From Nitrospirota bacterium (GTDB lineage Bacteria > Nitrospirota > Thermodesulfovibrionia > UBA6902): a DNA stretch of 64,000 nucleotides. The stretch covers positions 124,001 to 188,000 of the forward strand of contig JACQZF010000006.1 in NCBI GenBank assembly GCA_016213945.1, read 5' to 3'. The translations under genes and the position numbers were made by a program. Shown here piece by piece: positions 52,647 through 60,274 of this stretch (position 1 is the first letter of the stretch; the number at the start of each line of letters is the position of its first letter). The notes beneath the pieces were generated by a model that worked only from the letters and a program-made list of their open reading frames with translations, was not told the DNA's origin and ran no database searches.

Positions 52647-52675
52647 TTGATATTTTCTTGTTGCTAATCTATGAT
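52647..52675 (+). promoter_or_regulatory. promoter of the DUF433/DUF5615 pair
   Basis: TTGATA (52647-52652), 17-nt spacer, TATGAT (52670-52675). It lies 33 nt before the antitoxin ATG, whose ribosome site AAAGGAGGG is strong. The rest of the 255-nt gap from the TIR gene shows no convincing gene. Confidence 0.7.
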
Positions 52676-52708
52676 GAATACATAGGCCGCATTAAAGGAG
52701 GGCAAAAG

Positions 52709-52924
52709 ATGTTTGACAGGATAACGTTTGATTCTCAGATCATGGGGGGCAGGGCTTGTATCAGGGGAATGAGAATTCCAGTCTCTGTGATTGTTGGACA
52801 AATCGCACATGGTGCCAGGGTTGAAGAAATTCTCTCCGACTATCCCGACCTTGAGCCGGAAGATATCCAGCAGGCGCTTGAATACGCTGCCTGGCTTACC
52901 CAGGAAGAAGTTACCACGGGATAA
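52709..52924 (+). CDS. DUF433 family antitoxin (VapB-like)
   Basis: 71 residues matching DUF433: FDRITFDSQIMGGRACIRG, MRIPVSVIVGQIAHGARVEEILSDYPDL split by the conserved turn, and LEPEDIQQALEYAAWL. DUF433 proteins contain a winged-helix-like DNA-binding fold and act as antitoxins to PIN-like toxins. I use the ATG at 52709 because of its strong ribosome site; a longer frame to 52472 has no family match. The next gene begins 10 nt after the stop codon, forming a toxin-antitoxin pair. AT-rich context with the TIR gene suggests acquired DNA. Confidence 0.88.
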   Translation: MFDRITFDSQIMGGRACIRGMRIPVSVIVGQIAHGARVEEILSDYPDLEPEDIQQALEYAAWLTQEEVTTG

Positions 52925-52934
52925 CCAGACCTTT

Positions 52935-53300
52935 ATGAAATTCCTTGCTGATATGGGCGTGTCAATGAGGGTTGTTGAAGAGTTGAGGTCCTGTGGGCAT
53001 GATGTAGTACATCTTCGCGAAGAAGGCTTGCATAAACTCCCTGACAAAGATATTTTCAAAAAGGCTACCCATGAGAACCGTATTATTCTCACTTTCGATT
53101 TAGACTTTGGAGAAATTATCGCTTTTTCTGAAAAGGCGACTGTTAGTGTAATTGTTTTCCGTCTCCGCAATACACGCACACCTTTCGTGATAGAACGTCT
53201 CAACCAGGTTTTAGCAGGGACAGTTGCTTCCCTCGAAGAAGGATGCATTGTAACTGTTGAAGATGCAAGATATCGCATACGTAAATTACCAATATCATAA
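52935..53300 (+). CDS. DUF5615 family PIN-like toxin
   Basis: 121 residues matching DUF5615: MKFLADMGVSMRVVEELRS, then GHDVVHLREEGLHKLPD, IILTFDLDFGEIIAFS and RLRNTRTPFVIERLNQVL. The conserved Asp residues (D6; the DLDFGE pair at about 55-60) are arranged as in PIN-like RNases. It is paired with the DUF433 antitoxin just upstream. No strong ribosome site precedes the ATG, so it may be translated by coupling. Confidence 0.85.
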   Translation: MKFLADMGVSMRVVEELRSCGHDVVHLREEGLHKLPDKDIFKKATHENRIILTFDLDFGEIIAFSEKATVSVIVFRLRNTRTPFVIERLNQVLAGTVASLEEGCIVTVEDARYRIRKLPIS

Positions 53301-53390
53301 TTTCCCATATTTGCCTTTCGCCTCAAGCTTGATAACCCGCAAGTTCTCAGTTGTATCGATACCCGATTCCCTATTATTTCATTGTTGTAA

Positions 53391-53396
53391 TATAAT
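53391..53396 (+). promoter_or_regulatory. mutL -10 box (possible leaderless promoter)
   Basis: A perfect TATAAT ends 5 nt before the mutL ATG at 53402. No good -35 box is present at 17 nt. The position resembles that of the recN and dnaG promoters. Confidence 0.4.
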
Positions 53397-53401
53397 CACT
53401 T

Positions 53402-55126
53402 ATGTCCAAGATTGCTGTTCTCCCTGAGATATTAATCAACAAGATCGCTGCAGGCGAAGTCATCGAACGGCCCGCCTCGGTTATCAGGGAATTAATTGAT
53501 AATTCCATTGACGCCGGCGCGACACAGATAAATATTGAGGTCCTGCACGGAGGGAAAAAACTCATCAAGGTTTCAGACAATGGCTCCGGCATGGAAAAGG
53601 ATGACGCACTGCTCTGCTTTGAGAGACACGCGACAAGCAAGATCAAATCGGAAGACGACCTTTTCGATATATCCACTCTCGGTTTCAGGGGCGAGGCATT
53701 GCCTGCCATTGCGTCAGTCTCGAAAATAACGCTTCTGACATCCACTGCAGATTCTGGGTCGGGAATAAAAATAGAGATCGGCGCAAGCCAGAAAAAAGAA
53801 ATAACAGACGCGCCTCCTTCGCGGGGTACGACAATTGAGATAAGGGACATTTTCTACAACACCCCGGCGCGGAGAAAATTCCTTAAGAGCACGACCACCG
53901 AACTTTCCCATATCATCGAGATAGTCACACAGAAGGCGTTTGCGTATCATGAGACAGCTTTTTCTCTCACGCATAACAACAGTGAGATCATGAATGTCCC
54001 TGCGGCTGCGGACCTCAGGGAAAGGTTCATTCAACTCTACAATGATGAATTGGCCAATGAATTCCTTGAGACGGGAAAGGACGAAAGAGGGATAAAGGTC
54101 TACGGGTTTGTGTCCGCGCCTGATTTCGCGAGGGCCAGGAGGAGCCATCAGTACATATTCGTAAACAAACGTCCCGTGAAAAACCCGACCATCAGCCATG
54201 CGGTCTATAATGCGTACACAAACCTGATCGCAAAGGACAGGCATCCCGCGTATTTTCTTTTTCTCGATATTGATCCAAAGAGGGTGGATGTGAACGTGCA
54301 TCCCGCAAAGCGCGAGGTGAGATTTGAAAGCCCGGATGAGGTCCACAGGATAGTGGGGTCTGCAATTCAGGAAGTCCTGAATCCGCATCACGACAAAGAG
54401 ATGGGTCAGGTTCCGGCCTCGGACACGGCTTTCAAACCCCGGCAGTATACGGGATATCAATTGCACGATAATACCTTTGTCCGTGAATCTGCATTGGGGA
54501 TGTTCAACTCATCACAGACGGATTTTTTCACCTCAGGCGTTACACAGGATATCAGGAAGTTTTTTTATCTTGGAGAATGTTTTTTTGCGACAGCTACCAA
54601 TGACGGGCTGCTGATAATTGATCAACATGCCTCACATGAGAGGATACTGTTTGAAAAGTTCCTGAAGAAAACATCTGTAGAAACAGAAGCCCTCTTCCTT
54701 CCCCTGCGGCTGGAACTGCCTCTTAGAGAGTATCACCTTATTATCAAGCATAAGGACTTCCTCCAGGAACTTGGAATTGATATGGACGATTTTGGAGGGA
54801 GCAATGTAATTGTAAGGTCATTGCCGAAGGAATTGAACAAGTCAGACATGAAGGGACTTCTCATAGATATAGCTGCCGGCATTATCGAGGAAGAAACAAG
54901 CGGGATAAAAGGAGACGTGTCCGGACAAAGCCTTTTAAAAAATATAGCGGCCCGGCTTGCGTGTCATAAATCCGTGAGGGGAAGCGAGCCGCTTAACAAT
55001 GAGGAATTGACAAGAATGATGTCCGACCTTGATAAGGCAGATGAGCCTGACAGATGCCCGCACGGACGCCCCACGCGAATTCATCTTTCTCTTGATGACC
55101 TTAAGAAGATGTTCAAAAGAAAATAA
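53402..55126 (+). CDS. mutL: DNA mismatch repair protein MutL
   Basis: 574 residues. The GHKL ATPase domain has IRELIDNSIDAGAT, KVSDNGSGM, RHATSK and GFRGEALPAI. The C-terminal domain has the endonuclease motif DQHASHERILFE and zinc-site motifs CHKSVRG and CPHGRP. MutL links MutS recognition to strand removal; here it should nick the daughter strand itself. It is not adjacent to mutS. No Shine-Dalgarno sequence precedes the ATG. Confidence 0.97.
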   Translation: MSKIAVLPEILINKIAAGEVIERPASVIRELIDNSIDAGATQINIEVLHGGKKLIKVSDNGSGMEKDDALLCFERHATSKIKSEDDLFDISTLGFRGEALPAIASVSKITLLTSTADSGSGIKIEIGASQKKEITDAPPSRGTTIEIRDIFYNTPARRKFLKSTTTELSHIIEIVTQKAFAYHETAFSLTHNNSEIMNVPAAADLRERFIQLYNDELANEFLETGKDERGIKVYGFVSAPDFARARRSHQYIFVNKRPVKNPTISHAVYNAYTNLIAKDRHPAYFLFLDIDPKRVDVNVHPAKREVRFESPDEVHRIVGSAIQEVLNPHHDKEMGQVPASDTAFKPRQYTGYQLHDNTFVRESALGMFNSSQTDFFTSGVTQDIRKFFYLGECFFATATNDGLLIIDQHASHERILFEKFLKKTSVETEALFLPLRLELPLREYHLIIKHKDFLQELGIDMDDFGGSNVIVRSLPKELNKSDMKGLLIDIAAGIIEEETSGIKGDVSGQSLLKNIAARLACHKSVRGSEPLNNEELTRMMSDLDKADEPDRCPHGRPTRIHLSLDDLKKMFKRK

Positions 55127-55168
55127 CCTGCCACTTTAGATTTGCAAGACAATGATATATGGAAAGGT

Positions 55169-55230
55169 CTGTCATTCTGGCTTGTCCAGAATCTTTCTTT
55201 AAATGAGGATTTCCGACAAGCGGGAATGAC
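55169..55230. repeat. family C REP-like element, copy C6
   Basis: CTGTCATTCTGGCTTGTCCAG, AATCTTTCTTT and TTTCCGACAAGCGGGAATGAC. It lies between convergent mutL and fabF. Confidence 0.8.
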
Positions 55231-55300
55231 GCTTCTTGGAAACACGTATTCTATGATTAAGACCGCCTATTTCCGTTGAAAAGCAAAAGAGAGTTAATTG

Positions 55301-56572
55301 TCACATCGAAAATCTCTTCATCACCAGCACTGCATTGACCCCGCCGAAACCGAAGGAGTTTGTGACTGCGGCGTTTATCTCTTTCTCGATTGTTGATGTC
55401 ACATGATTTAGATTGCAGTCTGGATCCGGATCATCGAGATTGATTGTCGGTATGATGATGCCCCTGCTGATTGAGATCGCTGTTATTGCCGCTTCCACAG
55501 CCCCGGCAGCGCCAAGCATGTGACCCAGCATGGACTTGCAGGAGCTTACGTAAATATCATTTGCATTCTTGTCGAAAACCTTCTTGATTGCCCGGGCCTC
55601 AGCAATATCGCCAAGGGGAGTTGATGTTGCGTGTGCGTTTATATAATCAACTTCATTTACTGAAACCTTTGCGTCTTTCAATGCCTTGCTGATTGCGAGG
55701 GCTTCGCCTTCGCTGTCCGGCTGTGTCTGATGAAACGCATCTGAAGACATTCCGTATCCTGACAGCTCCGCGTAAATCCTTGCCCCTCTTTTGAGGGCGC
55801 TATCAAGTTCTTCAAGAATAACAACTCCCGCGCCTTCGGCAATGACAAAGCCGTCTCTGTTTTTATCAAAAGGCCTGCTCGCCTTTTCAGGTTCATGGTC
55901 CCTTTTTGAAAGCGCGCCTGATGCCGCGTATCCTCCAACCGCAAACCTGCAAAGAGGCGCATCCGAGCCTCCTGCAATAGCAATGTCAACCTCACCATGT
56001 TGAATCATGCGGAATGCCTCTCCGATCGCGTTCGTTCCAGATGCGCACGCAGTTGATATTCCCAGCGCAGCGCCTTTTATTCCCAGCTTCATGGAGATGT
56101 AAGACGGAGCCATGCTGATCGTTGTCGCAGGCATGAGATAGGGAGAAAAGAGTGACGGGTGACGGGTGACGGGTGACGGGTGGGACTGTTGACTTCTGAC
56201 AAACGCCTTTTCCAAAGTCGTTATCCCGCCCCTGCTTGAGCCGATGACGATTCCTGCGGAATCGACTTCTGACTTCTGACTTCTGACTTCTGACTTCCCT
56301 TTTATCAGTCCCGCGTCTTCCGCTGCCATCATTGCCGCCGCGACTGCGTAATGGATGAAAGGATCAAGCCGCTGAATATCTTTCTTTGAGATATACTTTT
56401 CAGGAGAGAAGTCTTTTACTTCCCCGGCGGTCCGGCTCGCCAGGTCAGAGGGATCAAATTTGGTTATGCGGCCTATGCCGGACCTTTTTTGGGTTAAATT
56501 GTCCCATGTCGTCTCTATGTCATTGCCAAGCGGCGTCACCACGCCGATACCAGTAATTACAACCCGTCTCAT
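55301..56572 (-). CDS. fabF: beta-ketoacyl-ACP synthase II (FabF) with heptad-derived inserts
   Basis: 423 residues from the ATG at 56572 (MRRVVITGIGVVTPLGND); the frame to 56611 is longer but not family-like. Catalytic Cys is in STACASGTNAIG and the two His in NAHATSTPLGD and SMLGHMLGAAG. It extends fatty acids by condensing malonyl-ACP with acyl-ACP. Two inserts, KSEVRSQKSEV and HPSPVTRHPS, break otherwise conserved sequence near residues 95-105 and 133-143. Both are encoded by heptanucleotide arrays. No acpP or fabG lies nearby. Confidence 0.93.
   Translation of the reverse strand: MRRVVITGIGVVTPLGNDIETTWDNLTQKRSGIGRITKFDPSDLASRTAGEVKDFSPEKYISKKDIQRLDPFIHYAVAAAMMAAEDAGLIKGKSEVRSQKSEVDSAGIVIGSSRGGITTLEKAFVRSQQSHPSPVTRHPSLFSPYLMPATTISMAPSYISMKLGIKGAALGISTACASGTNAIGEAFRMIQHGEVDIAIAGGSDAPLCRFAVGGYAASGALSKRDHEPEKASRPFDKNRDGFVIAEGAGVVILEELDSALKRGARIYAELSGYGMSSDAFHQTQPDSEGEALAISKALKDAKVSVNEVDYINAHATSTPLGDIAEARAIKKVFDKNANDIYVSSCKSMLGHMLGAAGAVEAAITAISISRGIIIPTINLDDPDPDCNLNHVTSTIEKEINAAVTNSFGFGGVNAVLVMKRFSM
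56152..56182. repeat. heptanucleotide array in fabF (GTGACGG type)
   Basis: Four exact copies of GTGACGG and a partial fifth. On the coding strand the unit is CCGTCAC, giving a PVTRHPS heptapeptide in frame. Confidence 0.9.
56264..56298. repeat. heptanucleotide array in fabF (AGAAGTC type)
   Basis: Four copies of GACTTCT and a fifth with one change. The coding-strand unit AGAAGTC is a permutation of the AGTCAGA unit in the waaF-like gene (8435-8468) and yields the same SEVRSQK heptapeptide. Confidence 0.9.
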
Positions 56573-56677
56573 GATGGAATATAGTAACACAAGAGGTTTG
56601 CGATTCGGCATTTGAAGCGGCGGTCCCCACGCCCTGCGTTATAGAAAATTTTCACTCTGAGAAGGTATTATAATCCC

Positions 56678-57109
56678 ATGAATCAGGTAACGGATGCGGT
56701 ATCTCTTTTTAATACAGGCTTCAACTGAGCGCAATCGATATTGGCGGCTTACGGGGTTAAGCTGGGGCTTGATCATGAAACAGCGCTGAAGCTTGGCAAC
56801 TTTTTCGGGGGCGGCATAGGGAGGATGGGAGATACCTGCGGAGCTGTAACCGGGGCGTTGATGGTCATCGGCCTTAAATACGGCACAGCGGATACGGGGA
56901 ACAAAGCGTCAAAGGTAAAGGGCTATGACCTTTCAAAAAAATTTATTGATGAATTCAAGGCCCGAAACAGGTCCGTCATTTGCAGGGAGCTTATAGGTTT
57001 TGACATAGGGTTAAAAAAGGACTTGGACGCTGACGCGTGGATGATTATCTCTGAACGGTGTCCGAAATATGTAAAAGACGCCGCGGGAATATTGGAGGAG
57101 ATATTATGA
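56678..57109 (+). CDS. C-GCAxxG-C-C family redox protein, probable selenoprotein (in-frame UGA)
   Basis: From ATG 56678 the frame reads [16 protein letters not shown], then TGA (56726-56728), then [15 protein letters not shown] and on to 57109, giving 143 residues. The family has four conserved Cys: the first in FN-C-AQS, then [18 protein letters not shown] and SERCPKY. Here the first is UGA, exactly where Sec occurs in selenoprotein members of this family; the other three are intact. A hairpin with loop ACGGGGTT starts 16 nt after the UGA. The protein would be a small cytoplasmic redox-active enzyme of unknown substrate. The stop overlaps moaC by ATGA. A recent nonsense mutation is the alternative. 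Confidence 0.8.
56726..56764 (+). promoter_or_regulatory. UGA codon and SECIS-like hairpin
   Basis: TGA at 56726-56728. CGGCTT (56745-56750) pairs with AAGCTG (56759-56764, one G-U pair), leaving the loop ACGGGGTT (56751-56758). The loop contains GGU about 27 nt after the UGA, within the usual 16-37 nt range for bacterial SECIS loops. Lower stem pairing is weaker. Confidence 0.55.
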
Positions 57110-57579
57110 AAAGACTCACTCACATTGACAAAGAAGGCAAAGCCAGGATGGTTGATGTAGGCAATAAGCCTGCGACTCAGAGAGAAGCAGTGGCGGCAGG
57201 CGCTGTTTACATGGAAAAGGAAACCCTCCGCCTTATTACAGATAATAAAATCGCAAAGGGTAACGTGTTTGAAACAGCAAGGCTTGCCGGCATTATGGCT
57301 GCAAAGAAGGCGCATGAACTTATTCCGCTGTGCCATCCATTAAACATCACTTCTGTCTCTGTTGACTTCACGACAGATAAGAAAAAGAACAAAGTTGACA
57401 TTGAGGCAAAGGTAAAATGCACGGGGCAGACAGGAGTTGAGATGGAGGCGCTTATCGCGGTCTCGGTTGCGGCCCTCACTATTTATGATATGTGTAAAGC
57501 GGTGGACAAGGCCATGGTCATCTCCGGCATTATGCTCATCGAAAAGCGCGGCGGCAAAAGCGGCGAGTGGAAGCGATAA
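57106..57579 (+). CDS. moaC: cyclic pyranopterin monophosphate synthase MoaC
   Basis: 157 residues. Family motifs are [46 protein letters not shown] in parts, and [26 protein letters not shown]. MoaC, with MoaA, converts GTP to cyclic pyranopterin monophosphate, the first step of molybdenum cofactor synthesis. The ATG overlaps the stop of the selenoprotein-like gene (ATGA) and GGAGGAG lies upstream, so translation is coupled. No moaA is in the window. Coupling to molybdopterin synthesis makes sense for an organism that uses Mo/Se enzymes, but that link is inference. Confidence 0.96.
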   Translation: MKRLTHIDKEGKARMVDVGNKPATQREAVAAGAVYMEKETLRLITDNKIAKGNVFETARLAGIMAAKKAHELIPLCHPLNITSVSVDFTTDKKKNKVDIEAKVKCTGQTGVEMEALIAVSVAALTIYDMCKAVDKAMVISGIMLIEKRGGKSGEWKR

Positions 57580-57636
57580 TGGCAATTTATGACTTTTCCT
57601 TGTTTATCCATTTTCAATACATTCGCAGCCAATTAA

Positions 57637-57665
57637 TTGCCTTAAAAAGACAAGATATTTATAAT
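57637..57665 (+). promoter_or_regulatory. promoter of the MNT-HEPN pair
   Basis: TTGCCT (57637-57642), 17-nt spacer, TATAAT (57660-57665). It lies 36 nt before the MNT start codon. Confidence 0.75.
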
Positions 57666-57701
57666 TCATGATATACAGCACTACTAAAGGTAAGAACTTA
57701 T

Positions 57702-58061
57702 ATGAAACAACAGTTGAGTAAAGCCATTAACGATTACATGAAATTGCTTAGGAAGCACTATGAGACTAAGATATTAAAGGTTATATTATTCGGTTCAGCC
57801 GCAAGGGGGGAATACAGCAAGGAATCTGATGCGGATATCCTCATAGTTGTATCAGACAGCACTGTAAAAATAAAAGATGAAATCAGCATGTCTGCATATG
57901 AAATTATGCTCAAGAACAATGTCGTACTTTCTCCTATTGTAATGGACAGTGGCACATATGATTGGTACAAAAAGAACGGTGATCCATTTTATAAGAATAT
58001 CCAGAGGGACGGGATTGACATTTGGACGAGAAAACAAAAGAGCTTATTAAAGTCCGCTTAG
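57702..58061 (+). CDS. MNT-family nucleotidyltransferase (antitoxin of a HEPN/MNT pair)
   Basis: 119 residues of the minimal nucleotidyltransferase fold. The active motif GSAARGEYSKESDADILIVV holds Gly-Ser and the Asp pair that bind metal and ATP. In HEPN/MNT toxin-antitoxin systems this enzyme AMPylates or blocks the HEPN RNase. The downstream HEPN gene overlaps its 3' end by about 40 nt. AT-rich codon use differs from moaC upstream. Confidence 0.88.
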   Translation: MKQQLSKAINDYMKLLRKHYETKILKVILFGSAARGEYSKESDADILIVVSDSTVKIKDEISMSAYEIMLKNNVVLSPIVMDSGTYDWYKKNGDPFYKNIQRDGIDIWTRKQKSLLKSA

Positions 58062-58423
58062 AGAAGGCTGAAGAAGATATTGAGACTGCCGGGGAACTGT
58101 TATCGCTCAGAAGATACAGAGCTGTAGTAAATAGAGCTTATTACTCATTGTTCAGCGTTACCACTGCGGTGTTACTCACTAAGAAGCTTGAAAGGTCAAA
58201 ACACTCTGGAGTTGAAGCGGCATTCAATCAATATTTCGTAAAAAACAAAATCATCGAGGTTGAATACGGAAAGATATTTGATTACGTGAGAAGGAAGAGA
58301 GAAGAGAGTGATTATAATGCCAAAATTATCATTGATAAAGAAGCGGCAGAAAAGATCGTGAAGGATTCCAGCAGATTCATAAGGCGAATGAAAAAATATC
58401 TGAGAAGTGTTGCAGGCGGATAG
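58022..58423 (+). CDS. HEPN-domain protein (toxin of a HEPN/MNT pair)
   Basis: 133 residues, all helical, of the UPF0332/HEPN type: KAEEDIETAGELLSLRRYRAVVNRAYYSLFSV and a C-terminal helix bundle. The typical RNase motif R-x4-6-H is not seen; the usual NRAYYxxFH site reads NRAYYSLFS. The toxin may be inactive as an RNase or belong to a variant class. The start is a TTG (58022) inside the MNT gene. Confidence 0.85.
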   Translation: MDEKTKELIKVRLEKAEEDIETAGELLSLRRYRAVVNRAYYSLFSVTTAVLLTKKLERSKHSGVEAAFNQYFVKNKIIEVEYGKIFDYVRRKREESDYNAKIIIDKEAAEKIVKDSSRFIRRMKKYLRSVAGG

Positions 58424-58492
58424 GGAACAAGAGCTATGAAGAACTTCCAGTTTAACGCTAAGCAAAATTTAAAAACTTTTTTGGAGGGGTAA

Positions 58493-60214
58493 ATGAAACA
58501 CGCAAGCAAATACATTTCTCTTTTTCTTATATTCTTGTTTACAGGCATATTACTGAATAGCTGCGCTACCACACCAAAACCTGTCGGAGCACTTAACAAG
58601 GTGGAAGTAATAGAAAGATATTTCAAGGATCGAAGCCTTGATGACATTGAAGGTATTTGGGTTAGAGAAGACAACTCTTTCGAAATAGCAGTCTTGAAAA
58701 ATTCCTTTAACATATTTCCTGGCTATGATTATGTTGGGATAATTACTGATACAAATAACAGAGATTGGGGAGTTGGAGAAACAAAGCTTTTAATCAAAAA
58801 AACAAGTAATCAGAACAGATACGTGATATCGTATTTTGATGACGACGCAGCCGCAACTAAATCTCAAAACGAAACTGATCTGATCATGATAGGTGATCAT
58901 TTAGCCAAGATGTCGTTTGGCAGAACGAATTATGTGCTCATAAAGAATTACCCTCAACCTGAGGCGGTCTGCAGGGTTGGATTTGCATATAGTAAAACCA
59001 CTCTTCTCTTGAAAGTTGTTTCTCCATATGCCAGCATTGCTGGTCTTTTACCAGGAGATAAACTAAAGGCCATAAATGGAGAGCAGGTATTAACTGGCGA
59101 GGATGTTCTTTCAAAGATTGACAAAAAAAGAGCTGGCGATAGTATCAAAGTTGCCGTAGAGAGAAATCAAAAAATAATTGAAGTAGAGGCTGTTTGTAAA
59201 GATGGTAACAAGATGCAACAGGGGCTAACAGAGATTTTTATAGCAGAAGGTCAAGGCAAATGGGATGAATGTATTTCAAAATCTTACGATGCTGAACAGG
59301 AATGGGGAAAATCATCTAATCTTTCCGGGATCCGCCTCGACTGTGCTGAAAAGAAAAGACTTGAAGACAATCGCATGCCGAACGTATACTCTGCTGAATT
59401 AGTTTATGAATACCGTAGAAGAATGATAGCTGAAGCGGTTAACTCGCAAGACGACCTTGAATCAATAAGGAGTGATGTATTAAAAGCACGCTCTTGGTTA
59501 GAATCAAATAATTTTAATGCCTTTGCTGATGATCTCAGCAAACAATGGGAAGCCGCGATAAAATCACAAACCTCAAGGCCCGCTCCGATGGGGACTGAAT
59601 CAAAATCTTTTGGGACAGGGTTTATTGTATCACCTGACGGACTTATACTTACCGCTTATCATGTAGTAGAGAAAGCCAAATCAATCAAAGTAGTTTTGGA
59701 TGAGCGCTCATTTGAAGCATTTATCCAGCAATCTTCTAAATCTACTGACCTGGCAGTTCTTCGGGTAAGTGCATTAACCCCTAATTATCTCCCTCTTGTC
59801 CCAATAAAAACATCAAAGGTAGGTGAACCCATATTTACTATGGGGTTTCCGGTAGAACAAATCTTGGGAAAAGAACCAAAATTTACAGACGGAACAATAA
59901 GCGCTTTATCAGGTATACGTGACGAGGCGACATTTTTCCAGATGTCAATCCCTATTCAACCAGGCAATTCAGGCGGCCCAGTAATAAATAATAAAGGTGA
60001 AGTAATTGGTATTGTCACCTCATCAGCCGCAGTACTACCATTTTTATCTAATACAGGGACACTACCACAAAATATTAACTGGGCTGTGAAGTCAGATTAT
60101 GCGATTCCTCTTTTTAGCGCACCCCCAACATTGCAACCATCTCATGATCGTGAAGCTGCAATTGAACGTGTAAGAAATGCTTTATGTGCGATTGAGGCGA
60201 CTATATCGGAGTAA
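58493..60214 (+). CDS. lipoprotein trypsin-like protease with N-terminal PDZ domain
   Basis: 573 residues. A lipobox (FTGILLNSCATT; Cys near 24) makes it a predicted lipoprotein. A poorly conserved region (30-150) precedes a PDZ domain (about 155-235; GLLPGDKLKAINGEQVLTGEDVL split by a loop) and a helical linker. The S1C protease (about 365-555) has His in TAYHVVE (about 390), Asp in STDLAVL (about 418) and Ser in QPGNSGGP (about 494). The PDZ-before-protease order is the reverse of DegP. It may process or sense envelope proteins. Codon use is AT-rich like the MNT/HEPN pair. GGAGGGG precedes the ATG. Confidence 0.88.
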   Translation: MKHASKYISLFLIFLFTGILLNSCATTPKPVGALNKVEVIERYFKDRSLDDIEGIWVREDNSFEIAVLKNSFNIFPGYDYVGIITDTNNRDWGVGETKLLIKKTSNQNRYVISYFDDDAAATKSQNETDLIMIGDHLAKMSFGRTNYVLIKNYPQPEAVCRVGFAYSKTTLLLKVVSPYASIAGLLPGDKLKAINGEQVLTGEDVLSKIDKKRAGDSIKVAVERNQKIIEVEAVCKDGNKMQQGLTEIFIAEGQGKWDECISKSYDAEQEWGKSSNLSGIRLDCAEKKRLEDNRMPNVYSAELVYEYRRRMIAEAVNSQDDLESIRSDVLKARSWLESNNFNAFADDLSKQWEAAIKSQTSRPAPMGTESKSFGTGFIVSPDGLILTAYHVVEKAKSIKVVLDERSFEAFIQQSSKSTDLAVLRVSALTPNYLPLVPIKTSKVGEPIFTMGFPVEQILGKEPKFTDGTISALSGIRDEATFFQMSIPIQPGNSGGPVINNKGEVIGIVTSSAAVLPFLSNTGTLPQNINWAVKSDYAIPLFSAPPTLQPSHDREAAIERVRNALCAIEATISE

Positions 60215-60274
60215 AAATAGCCCTGCATATTTTGATATATCTGTGGTATCCTATTTGGGAAATTTAGAAAGACC

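Noticed and set aside
52472-52708. N-terminal extension of the DUF433 protein
   Set aside because: The extra 79 codons show no family match, the true ribosome site is just before 52709, and the promoter TTGATA/TATGAT lies inside the extension.
56741-57109. Shorter gene starting with TTG after the UGA
   Set aside because: It would lose the first conserved part of the C-GCAxxG-C-C family; the family pattern continues upstream through the UGA to ATG 56678.
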